NCBI RefSeq assembly: GCF_011075055.1
Contig: NC_058143.1
Coordinates: forward strand, 20,224,930-20,288,929
Source of the DNA: Mangifera indica
Lineage: Eukaryota > Streptophyta > Magnoliopsida > Sapindales > Anacardiaceae
Direction: 5' to 3'
Length of the DNA stretch: 64,000 nt
Shown: positions 1 through 11,416 of the stretch, piece by piece
Position numbering within the stretch: position 1 is the first letter of the stretch
Layout of the letters: every line of letters begins with the position of its first letter
The notes under the pieces: model-generated
The model's input: only the letters and a program-made list of their open reading frames with translations
Databases searched by the model: none
Told to the model about the DNA's origin: nothing
Program-made: the position numbers and the translations under genes

Positions 1-104
1 TTCAGTGGTTCTTTGTTGTTCATAGGATGCTTTTTTGAGTGAGTGCTTAAAATTGCTTTCTGGTTAAACTTTGAAATTCTAAACACTTCAATTTGGTTTG
101 CTAG

Positions 105-3100
105 GGACTGGTTGATGAATTTCGTATACCAAAAAGAGAAAATCCAAAGTCAATCGAGTACCTGTATTCATGGAGATTTGCCAATGGAATGTTTGCTTTG
201 GTTTTGGCTTTTGGTCTTCTGCATACTGCATTAAGAAGCAGAAAAGCACGGTCTTGGCGTTACGGGTCTGGTAAGCCTTATTGGATCCATGGCCTTTACA
301 AACCTGCAGTTGATTACAGATTGCACTTCCATTAGAAAAGAACAAATCATTATTGTTGTTTTAGTTGTTGAAATTACAGAAGTGCTATAATTCTTGGTGC
401 TTCTCTAATGAGCCCTAAGCTCTTGGCTTCCTTAAACCTGTTGAGAATACTTCTCATTCAATCTTGTGATACATGCCAAAGCCAAAAATTTCTATGGGAA
501 ACAAAGATAATCTCATTTATTTTTTCTATCAAACCCAATAACTTTAAGTTGGCTCAAGTTAGTCAAGTGTTAGGGATGTGGCAGGGGATAATGTTATGAG
601 CTTTGTGCTGCAAAGGATCAACGAGAAGCAAATATTCTTATAATGCCTGAGATTGAAGGCCTAAAATTGCTAAACCCTGCTAAAAATCACCTTTAGTTGA
701 TTATGTTTCTTTTTCATTTTTCTGTAGGGTCGCTGCGAGGCTTCATAGCTGATTATGGTGTTCCATTGATGGTTCTGGTCTGGACAGCTGTTTCTTACAT
801 ACCAGCTGGAAGTGTTCCAAAAGGAATCCCAAGGCGCCTCTTTAGTCTGAATCCATGGTCACCAGGTGCTTATGAGAATTGGACTGTCATAAAGGTATGC
901 TGAAGTAGAAGCTTGTGGCAAAACTATTAATCTTCTGTGTTAGAAAATTTCCTGTCTGCGACATAACAAGCATCTACTAATGGTTTAATGCTAAAACTTG
1001 CAGGACATGGTGGATGTGCCAGTTCTGTATATAATTGGAGCTTTTGTGCCAGCAACAATGATTGCTGTGCTCTATTATTTTGACCATAGCGTTGCATCTC
1101 AGCTTGCACAGCAGCAAGAATTCAATTTGAGAAAGCCTCCTTCTTTCCATTACGATTTACTTCTTTTGGGGTTCATGGTACAAAGAAGTTACTACTTCCC
1201 CAAGCTTCTCCTTTTCTCCCCTGCACTTCATCTCCTTTCTCAATCAAACTGTACTTTTATAAATTTCTAATATTTAGTAACTGCATGCAGGTCATAGTCT
1301 GTGGTCTTCTCGGTATCCCTCCATCAAATGGTGTCATTCCACAATCTCCAATGCATACCAAAAGTTTGGCTACCCTGAAGCACCAGGTAGGCATGTTAAC
1401 TTGTATGTTGTTCTTAAGTTTGCCAGAACTAATTTTAATTTAGATCTCATTCTTCTAAACTTTGGAACTCTTTAAGTTTACTATCAACTGCATTACTTCT
1501 AATCCTGATTAATGATACTGTAAGTATAAGATGTGTTAGATAAAATATTGTAAGAGTGAACATATTCCAGAGATGTTTCCTTTGTTTAGATAATGATTTA
1601 CAACAACCTCTGAAATCTGTGCAGTTACTTCGAAATCGACTTGTGACAACTGCTCGCAAATTTATTGGTAAGAATGCAAGCTTGGAACAAGTTTATGGGA
1701 GCATGCAGGAAGCATACCAACAGATGCAGACACCACTTACTTACCAGCAACCTTCCACTGTGGTATTTGGCTTGACATTGTATTTCATTTGGAAATTCTA
1801 TATAACAAGAGCCTGCACAAATTTACATCTACAAAAATAAAGACCATAGTATTGAAATTTAAGATGCCAAAATTGATTTAGTAGTTTAAATTACTGATAA
1901 TATAACAATCCAGATCTGGTCACAGAATTCTTTAATAGACATCTATCAAAGTTTCTAAAGTGTTTTACACAATAACTATTCAAAAGATCTTCTTTCGTTT
2001 GAGATCTGTTTGAGTAGTCTATGCTTATAATGCTGCAATTTTGCCTTAGTGATTTTTTCCTGAGCAGGGGCTGAAGGAATTGAACACAGGGAATATTGAT
2101 GCCCCAGTTGATGAGAGTATATTTGATATTGAGAAAGAGATCGACAATTTATTGCCTGTTGAGGTGAAAGAACAGCGGCTGAGTAACTTGCTCCAATCTA
2201 CAATGGTAGGAGGATGTGTTGCAGCAATGCCCCTTCTTAAAATGATCCCTACATCAGTACTCTGGGGCTATTTTGCCTATATGGCCATTGAAAGCTTGCC
2301 GGGCAATCAGTTCTGGGAGCGAATATTATTGCTCCTCACTGCTCCAAGCAGAAGATTCAAGTATCTTTTAATTCCTCTCCTATCCTCTCCTCAATTTACA
2401 TTATCTAACTCCTTTCTCATGATGAAATAAACTTAACCGTTTTTGTGTTGCCCTTATTTCTTAGAGTACTGGAGAATTACCATGCCACCTTCATCGAAAC
2501 TGTACCCTTCAAGACAATTGCAGTATTTACGATTTTCCAGACGGCTTACTTGCTTGTTTGTTTTGGGATTACATGGGTTCCCATTGCTGGGGTACTTTTC
2601 CCGCTCATGATCATGCTTTTAGTTCCTGTGAGGCAATACATATTGCCCAGGTTTTTCAAAGGAGCACACCTTCAAGATTTAGATGCTGCAGAGTACGAAG
2701 AGGCGCCAGCTTTATCATTCAACCTAACATCTGTAAGCTCTTAACATTCTTATACTAATTTCTAGCCTAAGATTTTCTATTAACCCCCTTATTTGCTTCA
2801 GTTCTGGAACTGAGTACATAATTAGTCTCTGATGTCATACGTATTTCAAGAAATTGATTGAATGGCTTTTGGTATGCAATTTTTCTTCTTTCCGATTTTC
2901 AGATGAGTAGGAACACTTCATCTTCACAGCCGGAAAGAGAGATGAGTAGGGATACCTCATTTTCACAGCAGGAAAGAGTGATGAGTAGGGATACTTCATT
3001 TTCACGGCAGGAAAGAGTGATGAGTAGGAATACTTCATTTGCTGATCATGGAGAAATTTTAGACGGGATGGTTACAAGAAGCCGCGGTGAGATTAGACGC

Positions 3101-3292
3101 ATGTGCAGTCTCAAATTCTCAAGTTGCAGTGTTTCATCATCTGGAGAATTGAAAAGCGTTCAGAGCCCGAGGGTCTCGGATAAGGTGTACAGTCCCCGTG
3201 TAAGTGAACTGAGAGCAGAGCAGAGTCCACGACAAGGTGGAAGAGGACCATTCAGTCCAGCAAAACCATCTAATTTAGGTAAAAGTGTTTAA
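105..3292 (+). CDS. BOR1: BOR1/BOR2-type boron (borate) transporter, 5' partial
   Basis: Efflux-type borate exporter of the SLC4-like HCO3 transporter family, expected in the plasma membrane for xylem loading and boron distribution. Exons read: 105-270, 728-894, 1004-1177, 1291-1386, 1625-1762, 2068-2360, 2465-2732, 2903-3292; frame is kept across all junctions and gives 563 residues. The first exons (N-terminal membrane segments) lie left of the window. Family hallmarks seen: [100 protein letters not shown]. The cytosolic loop and the tail ([13 protein letters not shown]) fit the BOR1/BOR2 clade and not BOR4. The lysine equivalent to AtBOR1 K590 in RFFKGAH is present. Two oddities: the loop position equivalent to AtBOR1 Y373 is His, and the tail carries four 13-residue repeats, making this region about 60 residues longer than AtBOR1 as I recall it. 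Confidence 0.95.
2903..3058 (+). repeat. 39-bp coding minisatellite, four units, in BOR last exon
   Basis: The last BOR exon opens with four in-frame 39-bp units, each encoding 13 residues of the pattern M-S-R-[ND]-T-S-[SF]-[SA]-x-x-[EG]-[RE]-x. Units start at about 2903, 2942, 2981 and 3020. Units two and three are nearly identical, so the expansion is fairly recent. Every unit carries an R-x-x-S basophilic-kinase-like motif. The units also contain acceptor-like TTTTCACAG stretches, so in-frame alternative acceptors are conceivable. Confidence 0.9.
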
Positions 3293-4682
3293 AGAAAGCT
3301 GTTAGAAATGGCGATGATTGGCTTTGTGGAAATATTTGTAGAAGAGATTGTATTCAATTTGAATCTGTATTGTTATTCAACACCTGCCACCATTTATTTA
3401 CGGTTACTAACAGCATAACCTAAGGCACTCTCAGCATAATCTAGTTGCGAGAAGAGTTATTTTACTAAATTCGCAAACATGCAGCAACTCGATACACTGG
3501 TAGCAAAGATGAAACATTGAATGCTAAAAGCAGCAGGTATCAGAACAGTTGAAAATACTGAAACTAAAAGCAGCAGGTGTCAGAAGACAGTACTCACTAC
3601 TCATAATGAATCATTCAAGATTCTGAGGTTGAATAATTTGGGTTGAGGAGGCTCATCTACCGTTCACCTGTTATCCACTCGTGCAAATGTCAGAATTGCC
3701 GAAAGGTTTGAGTGACATCCGACACTAAGAAGATAAGAATTGGGAAAAGAGTAATAAAAGAGAGCTTTGCTGGAACATAATTGATAGGAAATGATCTGTA
3801 TTTTTCTCAATTTACCTTTCATGATTGGGAAAAATTGGTGAACCTGAATCACCAACTGAAAAGAAAATGGAAAATGGAAAGTGGTGGTTATCGTATCATT
3901 GATCATGATCTTAGTGGGAAAATTCACATATCACTTCATAATATGTGGCTCGTAGGTTAATTGGTTCACAGAAAGGATGGGCCTCTTGGGAAGTAACAGT
4001 AAGTTGCCAATTGACAGTCGAAAATACTGCCAAAAAAACAAGTATAATAAAACAAGAGCAGAACAACTTTTACCAAATGTAAAAATAAATAAATAGGCCA
4101 ATGCCAGCTTTGAAGTTGGGCTATACCAGAGCCTGCAAGGAAGCCCGGGGGCGACCCAACACGGTCTGCAAAAATTTTTAAAAAAGTAAAACTAAAAAAT
4201 ACATTAAAATTTTATTTTCTTACCCATACAGGCACAGCCCAAGAGGCTATGAGCCATGTATTGGGCCTTATGTTGAGGGAGCCTCAGCAGGATCTGCCTT
4301 TTGGCAGACCTTGACAGTTGACACAACATCACCTGTGGCATGACAGGCTCCGTCAAACATGGCCCTGCCCGTCACCACGTCCTGTATCCAGCAGCAAGGG
4401 CGGAACAGTCCCAGAAAGTTTTCACATTAATGCAGCTGAATCTTTGCTCAAACAACCTTTATCAAATTATCATTGATTGGTTAGAACCCTTGAATGTATA
4501 AGAAGCCAGCATTCAATTTCTCATGTAATTTTCTTAGCATAAGGCTTATGCAACCACAAAATTGAGTATCATAACAGTAAAACCAATGAAGCAGTCAAGT
4601 CTTGATTCTCGTTGCTCTGTTTAGGCTAAAACATCAATGGGTACATACTGAGGATTTGAAAAAAGCGGAACTCAAAACAGCA
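3293..4682. other. Tail-to-tail intergenic region between BOR and the LYR gene
   Basis: It holds the BOR 3' untranslated region and, from the other side, that of the minus-strand LYR gene. I see no further gene. A short direct repeat with core CTAAAAGCAGCAGG occurs at about 3524 and 3564. The stretch 4100-4420 is much richer in G+C than its surroundings and looks like an old insertion, but I recognise no terminal repeats or coding remnant in it. Confidence 0.6.
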
Positions 4683-6366
4683 TCACGAACTTTTGCTAAA
4701 TTTTTTGCCAGACAACCTCTCAGACTCATATAGTATATGGTTTATAAGTCCCCTTGCAGCACTGCAAAACATAAAAATGAAAATCCTCAACATGATGTTG
4801 CCAACAGAACTTACAAAATGTGGAAGAAATTGAGGCCAGCACAAAATGAAGACTCCAAAACATAAGAAACCCCTTTTTATAGCTCATCTTTGCCCATCTA
4901 GTAATTTAAAAAATATATAAACTGATACTTACTCATCCTTTAACTTTTGAATCTTCTCTGGATCTGTCTCATGCTTGTGCTTTTTAAATTGCTGCCTCAC
5001 AATATCAACAAGAAGAGGGGTATTATGTTTCTGCAAAATTAATTGAACGAGAAACAGTGTTACTAAAGTAACCCTTCAAATAACTTACCTACCTACAAGA
5101 CATCTCAATTGTTCCATTTAAGAGTAAAAGCTCAATCCAAGATTTTTGATGAAGGGCAATTTACTATTTCAAGAAACTCAAATAGATGTACATCTTTTCA
5201 TGCAAATGTTAGAGAAAGTAAAACTTCAATATATATGCTGGATTGGGGTCCTGCTACTTTTACTTAGAACAAGACAATCCCAAAATTCAAAGTCTAGTTC
5301 AATATATTAACACTTTAACTGTACATCTAACTTCGTAATATCTTAGTCTGCCACATTTAAGCCTAATCTCTTAAGTTATATCTATCACTGCCTGTTATTA
5401 TTCGAAAGCGGTACCAATATCATGAGGTTACTTAAAAAGCTTCATAGCATCTAACTTTAAGGTCTGATGTTCAAATTTCTCACTCTTCACAATAATTCTC
5501 AAAATATGAATTCAGTCAAAATCAATCTCAGCACAGCAATCTTGGTCCAGTCACCCCACAAATCCATTACATCTTAAAATTGTATCAACATTACAAGTGA
5601 GGAAACTGGTTAAACTTAAATATTAAATTTAGGAACCCAGATCTCACCACTTTGATAACAACATGTTAGGAACCTAAGCACTCTCACTCAAACAAAGTAA
5701 GAAAAATTGAGAAAAATAAGTAAATTAAGTCTGATTTTATTGATAAATAGTCTTTACAAGGATAAATCAATAATTTGAAGAGTCGTGACCTCCCAATTCT
5801 GGCCATTTGAGGCACCGGAAGCCTCTCAAATCAGCTCTAAGGCTGCTCACAACCAAAAGTTGCCAAAACCCCCAAATTTTCCCTTCATCTTTGGACAACC
5901 CTAACTTCCTTTATATGATAACTCTACCCACTAAAATTAGGACAAGAGCCCCCTATGTCCTAACATATTCCTTCACAAAAGCTAATACTTTTGTCTCTAG
6001 TGGATTATATCAGCTCATTTTTGGATCGTTATAAACATTCTCATGCTCCTATCTACCTGAAAGCTTAAGATAATTAGTCTAAGGAACAGCACATTCACAT
6101 CTCAATAACTAAATACACCGTCAGAAAGACCAAATTACTTGCAACCATATTAACAATGCGGCGCTTACCTGATGACCAATATACTTGGCTCTTCGAAGGC
6201 ACTCCCGGTAAAGCTGACATTTTAAAATTTTAGGTTAAAAAAATGAATAACAAAAATTATATAAATATGAATATAAATGTAGCACAACAAGAAGAAATCA
6301 GTTGATACTAACCCTAATCACGTTATCGGCAAGTTCTGGCGGCAATGCTGTTTGCAAAGACGGCAT
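4683..6366 (-). CDS. LYR-motif protein (complex 1 LYR family), complete
   Basis: Small LYR proteins act in mitochondria as adaptors or assembly factors, binding the acyl carrier protein and, in some cases, the Fe-S transfer machinery. The exact client of this one is unknown. Minus-strand exons: 6366-6313, 6213-6169, 5030-4933, 4761-4683. They encode 91 residues from MPSLQTALPPELADNVIR to GKKFSKSS. Exon 2 opens exactly on the LYR motif (LYRECLRRAKYIGHQ). Downstream come LLVDIVRQQFKKH and DPEKIQKLKDDAARGLINH, typical of the plant family; Arabidopsis At2g39725 is the relative I have in mind, from memory. Donors GTTAGT, GTAAGC and GTAAGT and all acceptors are canonical, and phases agree. A 5' leader intron from about 6485 to 6400 is plausible. 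Intron 2, about 1.1 kb, carries an LTR fragment. Confidence 0.88.
5664..6037 (-). mobile_element. LTR fragment with adjoining primer-binding-like site, in intron 2 of the LYR gene
   Basis: The stretch opens with TGTTAGGAACCTAAGCACTC, a typical plant copia LTR start. It is directly preceded by CTTTGATAACA, a decayed complement of the initiator-Met tRNA primer-binding site. That order means a minus-strand retroelement whose 5' LTR survives while its interior, to the left, is lost. The right end (TATAAACA at 6037) is a guess, and I found no target duplication. Confidence 0.4.
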
Positions 6367-7143
6367 AATTTTTTTTAAATATCGTTTTTTCAAGAAGAGT
6401 CTGATTAAAACAATATAAAAATAATTACATGAGCCTCAAAACTGTGAATGAAGAATAGACTGTAAAGATGAAGAAGTAGATCATACCTCAGCTCACAGTC
6501 GGCGAAAGAGCAGAGGAAATATCTGTCTTCGTCGAACGGCGTCGTTATCGCTGGAGTTCACTGGAAAATGCTTTTTATATGAAATGAACGGGTTTAGACT
6601 GATATTTTAATATGGGCTAGGCCGTAGAAAAAAATGGACAAATAAAGGGCCCAATAAATTGGTTATCAACTAGGTTTGGATTCCATTTCAGCTGCTCAAA
6701 TTGGAATTTGAATTCAAATTGAACAAATAAAGTTTGATTAAGTATTAAATTCATTTTCATAAGATTATTTAAGTTTGAATTGGTATGAATATTTAAGTTT
6801 AGACTGAGTCAGATCAAATTCAAAATTAAATTAATTTTTGAATTTTGTTTAACCTCATATTAACTTCTTTTTATACTCAAACTAATTTCAAGTTAAGTAT
6901 TATTTAAACTCAACCCCGTCGGTCATGTTATTGAAATTGAAAATTGCATCTCATATAATTCTATTATCATATATGAAGTCAAATCTATTACAATATAAAG
7001 CCAATAAACCTTGATCCATTTGCTCTATATCTCATCGCACAATAAAGGGTAAAAAACACCCTGAAAGGGATGAAGCCTAAGCAAATAATAATCAAGACCC
7101 CTAAAAGATACAAGGTCTTGTAACTTACAAAGCTATTAATCGA
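6367..7143. other. LYR 5' leader and AT-rich spacer to the polygalacturonase 3' end
   Basis: The stretch 6367-6560 holds the presumed LYR leader: a possible exon near 6485-6560 with donor GTATGA on the minus strand, and an acceptor near 6400. From 6600 to 7050 the DNA is AT-rich low complexity with degenerate TTGAATT-type repeats. The segment 7050-7143 is the polygalacturonase 3' UTR. No coding potential was seen. Confidence 0.6.
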
Positions 7144-9059
7144 TCAACTGCTACAATCATAAGCAGAAGATTCGACCAACTTCTGAGGCTGCCCATCTTG
7201 CAAGCAATCAATGGGAGGAATAGTTAAAGTTTCTTGAGTTCCGTAAGCGTTCCAACAAAATGGATCATCCACCAACTCTCCTTCTTGTGGCAGAAGCTCA
7301 ACTTCAGCCATTACTATATCTGTGCAGGCCACAGTATCGCTGCAGGCAAAGTGGATTGGTGGGTTGCGAACGTCGTAAGTCCCCTTTATATTTCTGTATG
7401 TGACGCCCGTGACATGCACAGCTGATGTTTGGTTTAGGCATTCTTTTGATAAGCAGTAGTATTGGTCTATGATTATGCAGTTTCTGACGTTCTCCATTTG
7501 GATGTTTTCGAATGATATTCCTGATACGCAGCCTGACCCTCCTTGCCATGTCTTGATCCTCAGCCCGTTGTCTGACTCTCTTATGTTTGTGTTGCGCACA
7601 CTTATGTTTGAAACACATGCTTCTGAATTGTGCACTCCTAGGCTCCCAATGCTGGAGATAATAAGATAAAGTTAAAGGACATTTTGGTTTGAGTTTTGTG
7701 ACTCATATCTCCAACCAATTCGAATGAGTTCGAACTCAAACCAGCTATGTTCGAATCTAGCCTTAGATGTTAGTTGTAAGGAGTGAAAGAGGGAATATAT
7801 ATTTATATATGTACCTGATCCCGTGACTAGGCCCGCAAGTAACACTTTCAATGTCCACATTTGCACAGCCGGGTCCGATTGAGATGCAATCATCGCCTAT
7901 TAACATTGTGAAGCTCGCATTAAAAGAGTCATTAATCAACTGTCAAATCTTGAAGACAGGCAAATTCCTTTTGACCTACCATTGCTTATCATGGAATTGT
8001 AAATGCCAACAGACTTAGTGTTCTCTATGTGAATTCCGTCTGTGTTGGGGCTGAGTTTAGGGGAAGATACGGACAAGTTTTCTATCAGAACACCTTCACA
8101 TCCATCAAATTTCATATGCATCTGTGGGCTGTTTTGGATTCTTAAGCCACTCACTACCAAATTTGAGCTCATGAAGAAACGAATCAGCTGCAGAAATAGT
8201 AAAATTGAACTTGGTCACAAATTATATTCTATTATTCGTTGGTTGAATTGAGTTTAGTTTTAGATGATTGTACTCACAACAGGGCTGTCACATGGCCCTT
8301 TGGCTGTTGATCCTTCAGGACCCTGAAATCACATTTTAGTAGCAAATATTAATGATTGCTGTAATATTCTGGTTTAATAATCCGGTGCATTGTTAATTAC
8401 CCTGTGCGGTTTGCAAGGAAGATCCCACCATTGCTGTCCATTTCCTTCAATGGTTCCTTTCCCTGTGAAAGTCATATCATCAAGTCTGTAAAACACAAGC
8501 CACTGCTTATGGCTATCTGCTTTTGGCCAAGTATCAGGTCCGTCTGGCGGCATTAGAATCCCATCCAGCTTTAAAATTACAAAAATCACAATCGTAAACC
8601 ACAATGTCTCAGCAGAAATGAACTACAATGGTAAGAGATTCTTACCTGAAATACAAGACCTGGCTTGCATGGTCCTGAGAAGATTGTCGAAGTGATTTTG
8701 AAAGAATAATCAGATGGAGCCAGAACAACCCCTGACTCCACTGCACAAGCTGCTTTCCACGCTGCTCTGAATGCGGCAGTGTCATCGGCACAACCGTCGC
8801 CGACTGCTCCGAAATCTCTCACGTCAAAAATACAGTCAGTAGAGTTTCCGGGATCATTCGGATATGGGTCTGAAGGAATAGATGGAGGATTCGACGGTGA
8901 TGAAGGGACTGTTTTCTCAGGAGCAGGGTCAGAAACAGGGGAGCTCTCGTTCTTCTGTTTTTTGTGGTGATGATATCTTCCTTCTACATTGTTTGACCAT
9001 TGCAAGATAAGGACCATCGCCATGCAAATGAGGATCAACAACCCACGATCGAGCTCCAT
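7144..9059 (-). CDS. PGX3: Secreted polygalacturonase, glycoside hydrolase family 28, PGX3-type
   Basis: Hydrolyses alpha-1,4 links of de-esterified homogalacturonan in the cell wall. Minus-strand exons: 9059-8646, 8568-8401, 8322-8278, 8187-7980, 7896-7815, 7651-7144; 474 residues. Residues 1-27 are a signal peptide, followed by a His-rich stretch (RYHHHKKQK) and a Pro/Ser-rich linker. The GH28 beta-helix starts at [12 protein letters not shown] (about residue 77). All four family motifs are present: [16 protein letters not shown] (split by the exon 4/5 junction), SHGISIGSLG (split by the exon 5/6 junction) and RIKTWQGG. The catalytic Asp residues in NTD and GDD, the His in SHG and the RIK triad are intact, so the enzyme should be active. 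The PGX3 assignment (At1g48100, from memory) rests on the N-terminus and on the neighbouring VPS13 gene; another close paralogue is possible. Confidence 0.93.
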
Positions 9060-11416
9060 GAACGAAAATCTGGGAAAAAACTTCAGGATTTTGAAGAATG
9101 TATTAAGAAATGGTTAGAAAATGAATGAAGAAGATAAAGGCAAAGAGAAAGAATAAAGAATGAATGAGTGAAACTTGAGAGGCCTCAGATAAAGAAAACT
9201 AGCCAGCCAGGTAAAGTGAGAGACCAATTAAGCAGAGGGATCTAATTTATACTCAAATTTAAAAACTGTTTCATTCATAGGACCCACATGTAGGTGTGGA
9301 TTCGATTCAAGTCAAATTAAATCCAAGACTTGCTTGAGCTCAGATCGAAGTCATATTGCCTAGCTCGAGCTCATTTGATTTCGTGCACAGTCTCAGTTTC
9401 CTACCTATTTGGTGATTGTGTGTCATGACGTGGTCCATAGATCTCTTGTTTCCTATTTTATATATGCTTTATTGCATTATTTTTGTTTTTTCCATAAAGA
9501 CGAAGTTGTAAGGAAGAAAAATACAATTGCTCGATGTTGAACTTGAACTGTAAGAGAGCTTGTGAACTGCTTTATGGGAATAGATTTCTAGAATGAAGAG
9601 CCGAAACCTGGTATCATCTAGTTTAGACTTTTTGTATTAAGCTTGCAAATTTCAAAGCCAATAATAGGGAAGAAGAGAATAGAGTTAGTGTCAATTTTCT
9701 TACCTTTTACTTCGGTTACTCGGGATCTTCAGCTATATATAATACATGATTACTGCATTAAAAGTAAAATATGAAGAAAATTACATTATAAATTAACACC
9801 ACATCAACCCGTTTAATTAAAACATAAGCTTTTATTAGGGTTTTTGTCCTTTGAAGAATATACTTTTTTTTAAATGTTTATTTCATTGTTTATAACTATT
9901 TTTGGAAAACAATTATAACTTGGAGTCTTCGATCACCCATTTGGGATGGAGCAAGGAGCATGATCACTAATCTAATAAACGTCGAAGAGACAAGTTCAAT
10001 AACTCATCATCAGTGCCTCCCATTTCAATGTTGACATATAATAGATACACTCAGATCTATTTACGGCAGTTTAAAGTAATTTCTCTCCAGATTACACAAC
10101 TTAATAAACAGCACTTCTGACGCTGGAGGGTCATAATATGTTTTTCAAAGTAGTATGTTAAAGTAACCTCCCTCTTTATTTTTCTCTCTCTCTACGCGGC
10201 TCTCATTTCAACAAGATTCCCTCTTGGAATTCTACAACACAAGTACTTAAAAGCCATTCAGTCGTAAATATCATCACAAAAATCATAATAAAAGCCAGTG
10301 ATCGGCCAGCCATGTGAATCTGACCTCTGATTATACCTTTTTTTTTTTTTTTTTTGTGAATGTTGGTGATGTTGATGAATATACATAATTTATTGAATGA
10401 AAGCGAGCAGTCGTAATCGGGTGAAGATGAAATGAATATTGTACGCATATTCCTATTCGGTTGATGTAAAAGGCTAGCAAGCAAAGAGCCATCTCGTGAA
10501 TCTTTATTGTTGTTTAGCTCTTTGTGGCCATAGACAGAAAACCACATAATAATGGGAACCATGTAGTAGGTTCGTGACAGTAGAATTAAGCCATTCACGG
10601 GCGCATTCCAACCAAAACAACTTTTATTTCTCACATTAAAAATCACCCTCATCAAACATGATCAAAAGTACAACTACTATAACTAAAATTCACTCGAACA
10701 AGTATATATAATAAGTTAAGCTCAGTTTATACTTTACCCCACGTCAAAAATGTGACATTTTGTGTCGGTGTTGGCGTTGGCGTTATCGCGGCTGTCGGCG
10801 AATTTTCGGGAGCTTGGGAAGTTGAGAAGGCAATGAGCTGGTTTAAGCTTTGTGGGATTGGTTTGCTTTGCTTATAGCGGAAGAGACAAAGCTTATCAAA
10901 GGAATTTTTTATAGAGGCTTTGCCTTTGCGCATGTTTTTGCATGTGTACATGTATTTTGTCTCAGTCTTTCACGTGTGTACTCTCACGAGTGGGTGAGAT
11001 GGAGAATTTTGGAGCAAGTTTCTGTCCGACGCCGAGAAGCGATAGTGTAAAGAGTTTGTGGTTTTAAGATGTGACACGTGTATTTCGGCCGGGCCACGCG
11101 CCAGAAGCGCCTGATTTAATGTTTTCTTGGTGTAAGCAGGGGCCCTGCTAAGTGTCCCACGTGGCTGTATGATTGGTTGTGGGTGGTCGTGAATTTTGCC
11201 GAAATTTAAGTTGATTGAATAAGAGCTGATACGTGTCAGCTAGGAATTCACGGGTTGGTATTTTGTGTGTCACGGGTGACAACATGATTAAAGGTTGGAT
11301 TATGTTAGATTCTTTTAAGCAAGGTTTGCCTGCCCTTAAATAACAATGATATCTGTATGGATTTTTAAAAAATATAATTTATATATAAAAATATAATTAA
11401 ATATTATTTTATTTTT
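9060..11416. other. Upstream region of the polygalacturonase; mostly non-coding
   Basis: The stretch 9060-9250 holds the leader and proximal promoter of the minus-strand polygalacturonase; TTTATACT near 9246 may belong to it. The segment 9290-9400 has GCTCGAGCTC-like words resembling decayed hAT-type repeats. From 9400 to 10200 I see nothing recognisable. A minus-strand ATG frame at 10313-10203 encodes 36 residues starting MAGRSLAFIMIFVMIFTTEW, hydrophobic like a signal peptide, but no further exon was found and it is not called a gene. A poly-T run lies at about 10340-10356. The stretch 10905-11240 has promoter-like features and is listed separately. Confidence 0.5.
10905..11240 (-). promoter_or_regulatory. 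ACGT-core (G-box/ABRE-like) cluster with a minus-strand TATA box
   Basis: Four ACGTG cores lie within about 270 bp: CACGTGT at 10971, GACACGTGT at 11073, the palindrome CCACGTGG at 11157-11164, and GATACGTGTC at 11228. Reading leftwards there is a TATA-like CTATAAAAAA at 10914-10905. This looks like an inducible bZIP/bHLH-responsive promoter firing to the left, but no convincing protein gene lies downstream. It may serve a short or non-coding transcript, or be a relic. Confidence 0.35.

Noticed and set aside
2835..3038. Minus-strand frame with repeated [10 protein letters not shown] peptides
   Set aside because: It is only the reverse complement of the BOR coding minisatellite and lacks homologues or splice context.
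10203..10655. 150-residue minus-strand frame
   Set aside because: Lysine run is encoded by a poly-A/T tract, no family resemblance is seen, and base composition is like the spacer. Only the promoter-like region upstream was kept as a lead.
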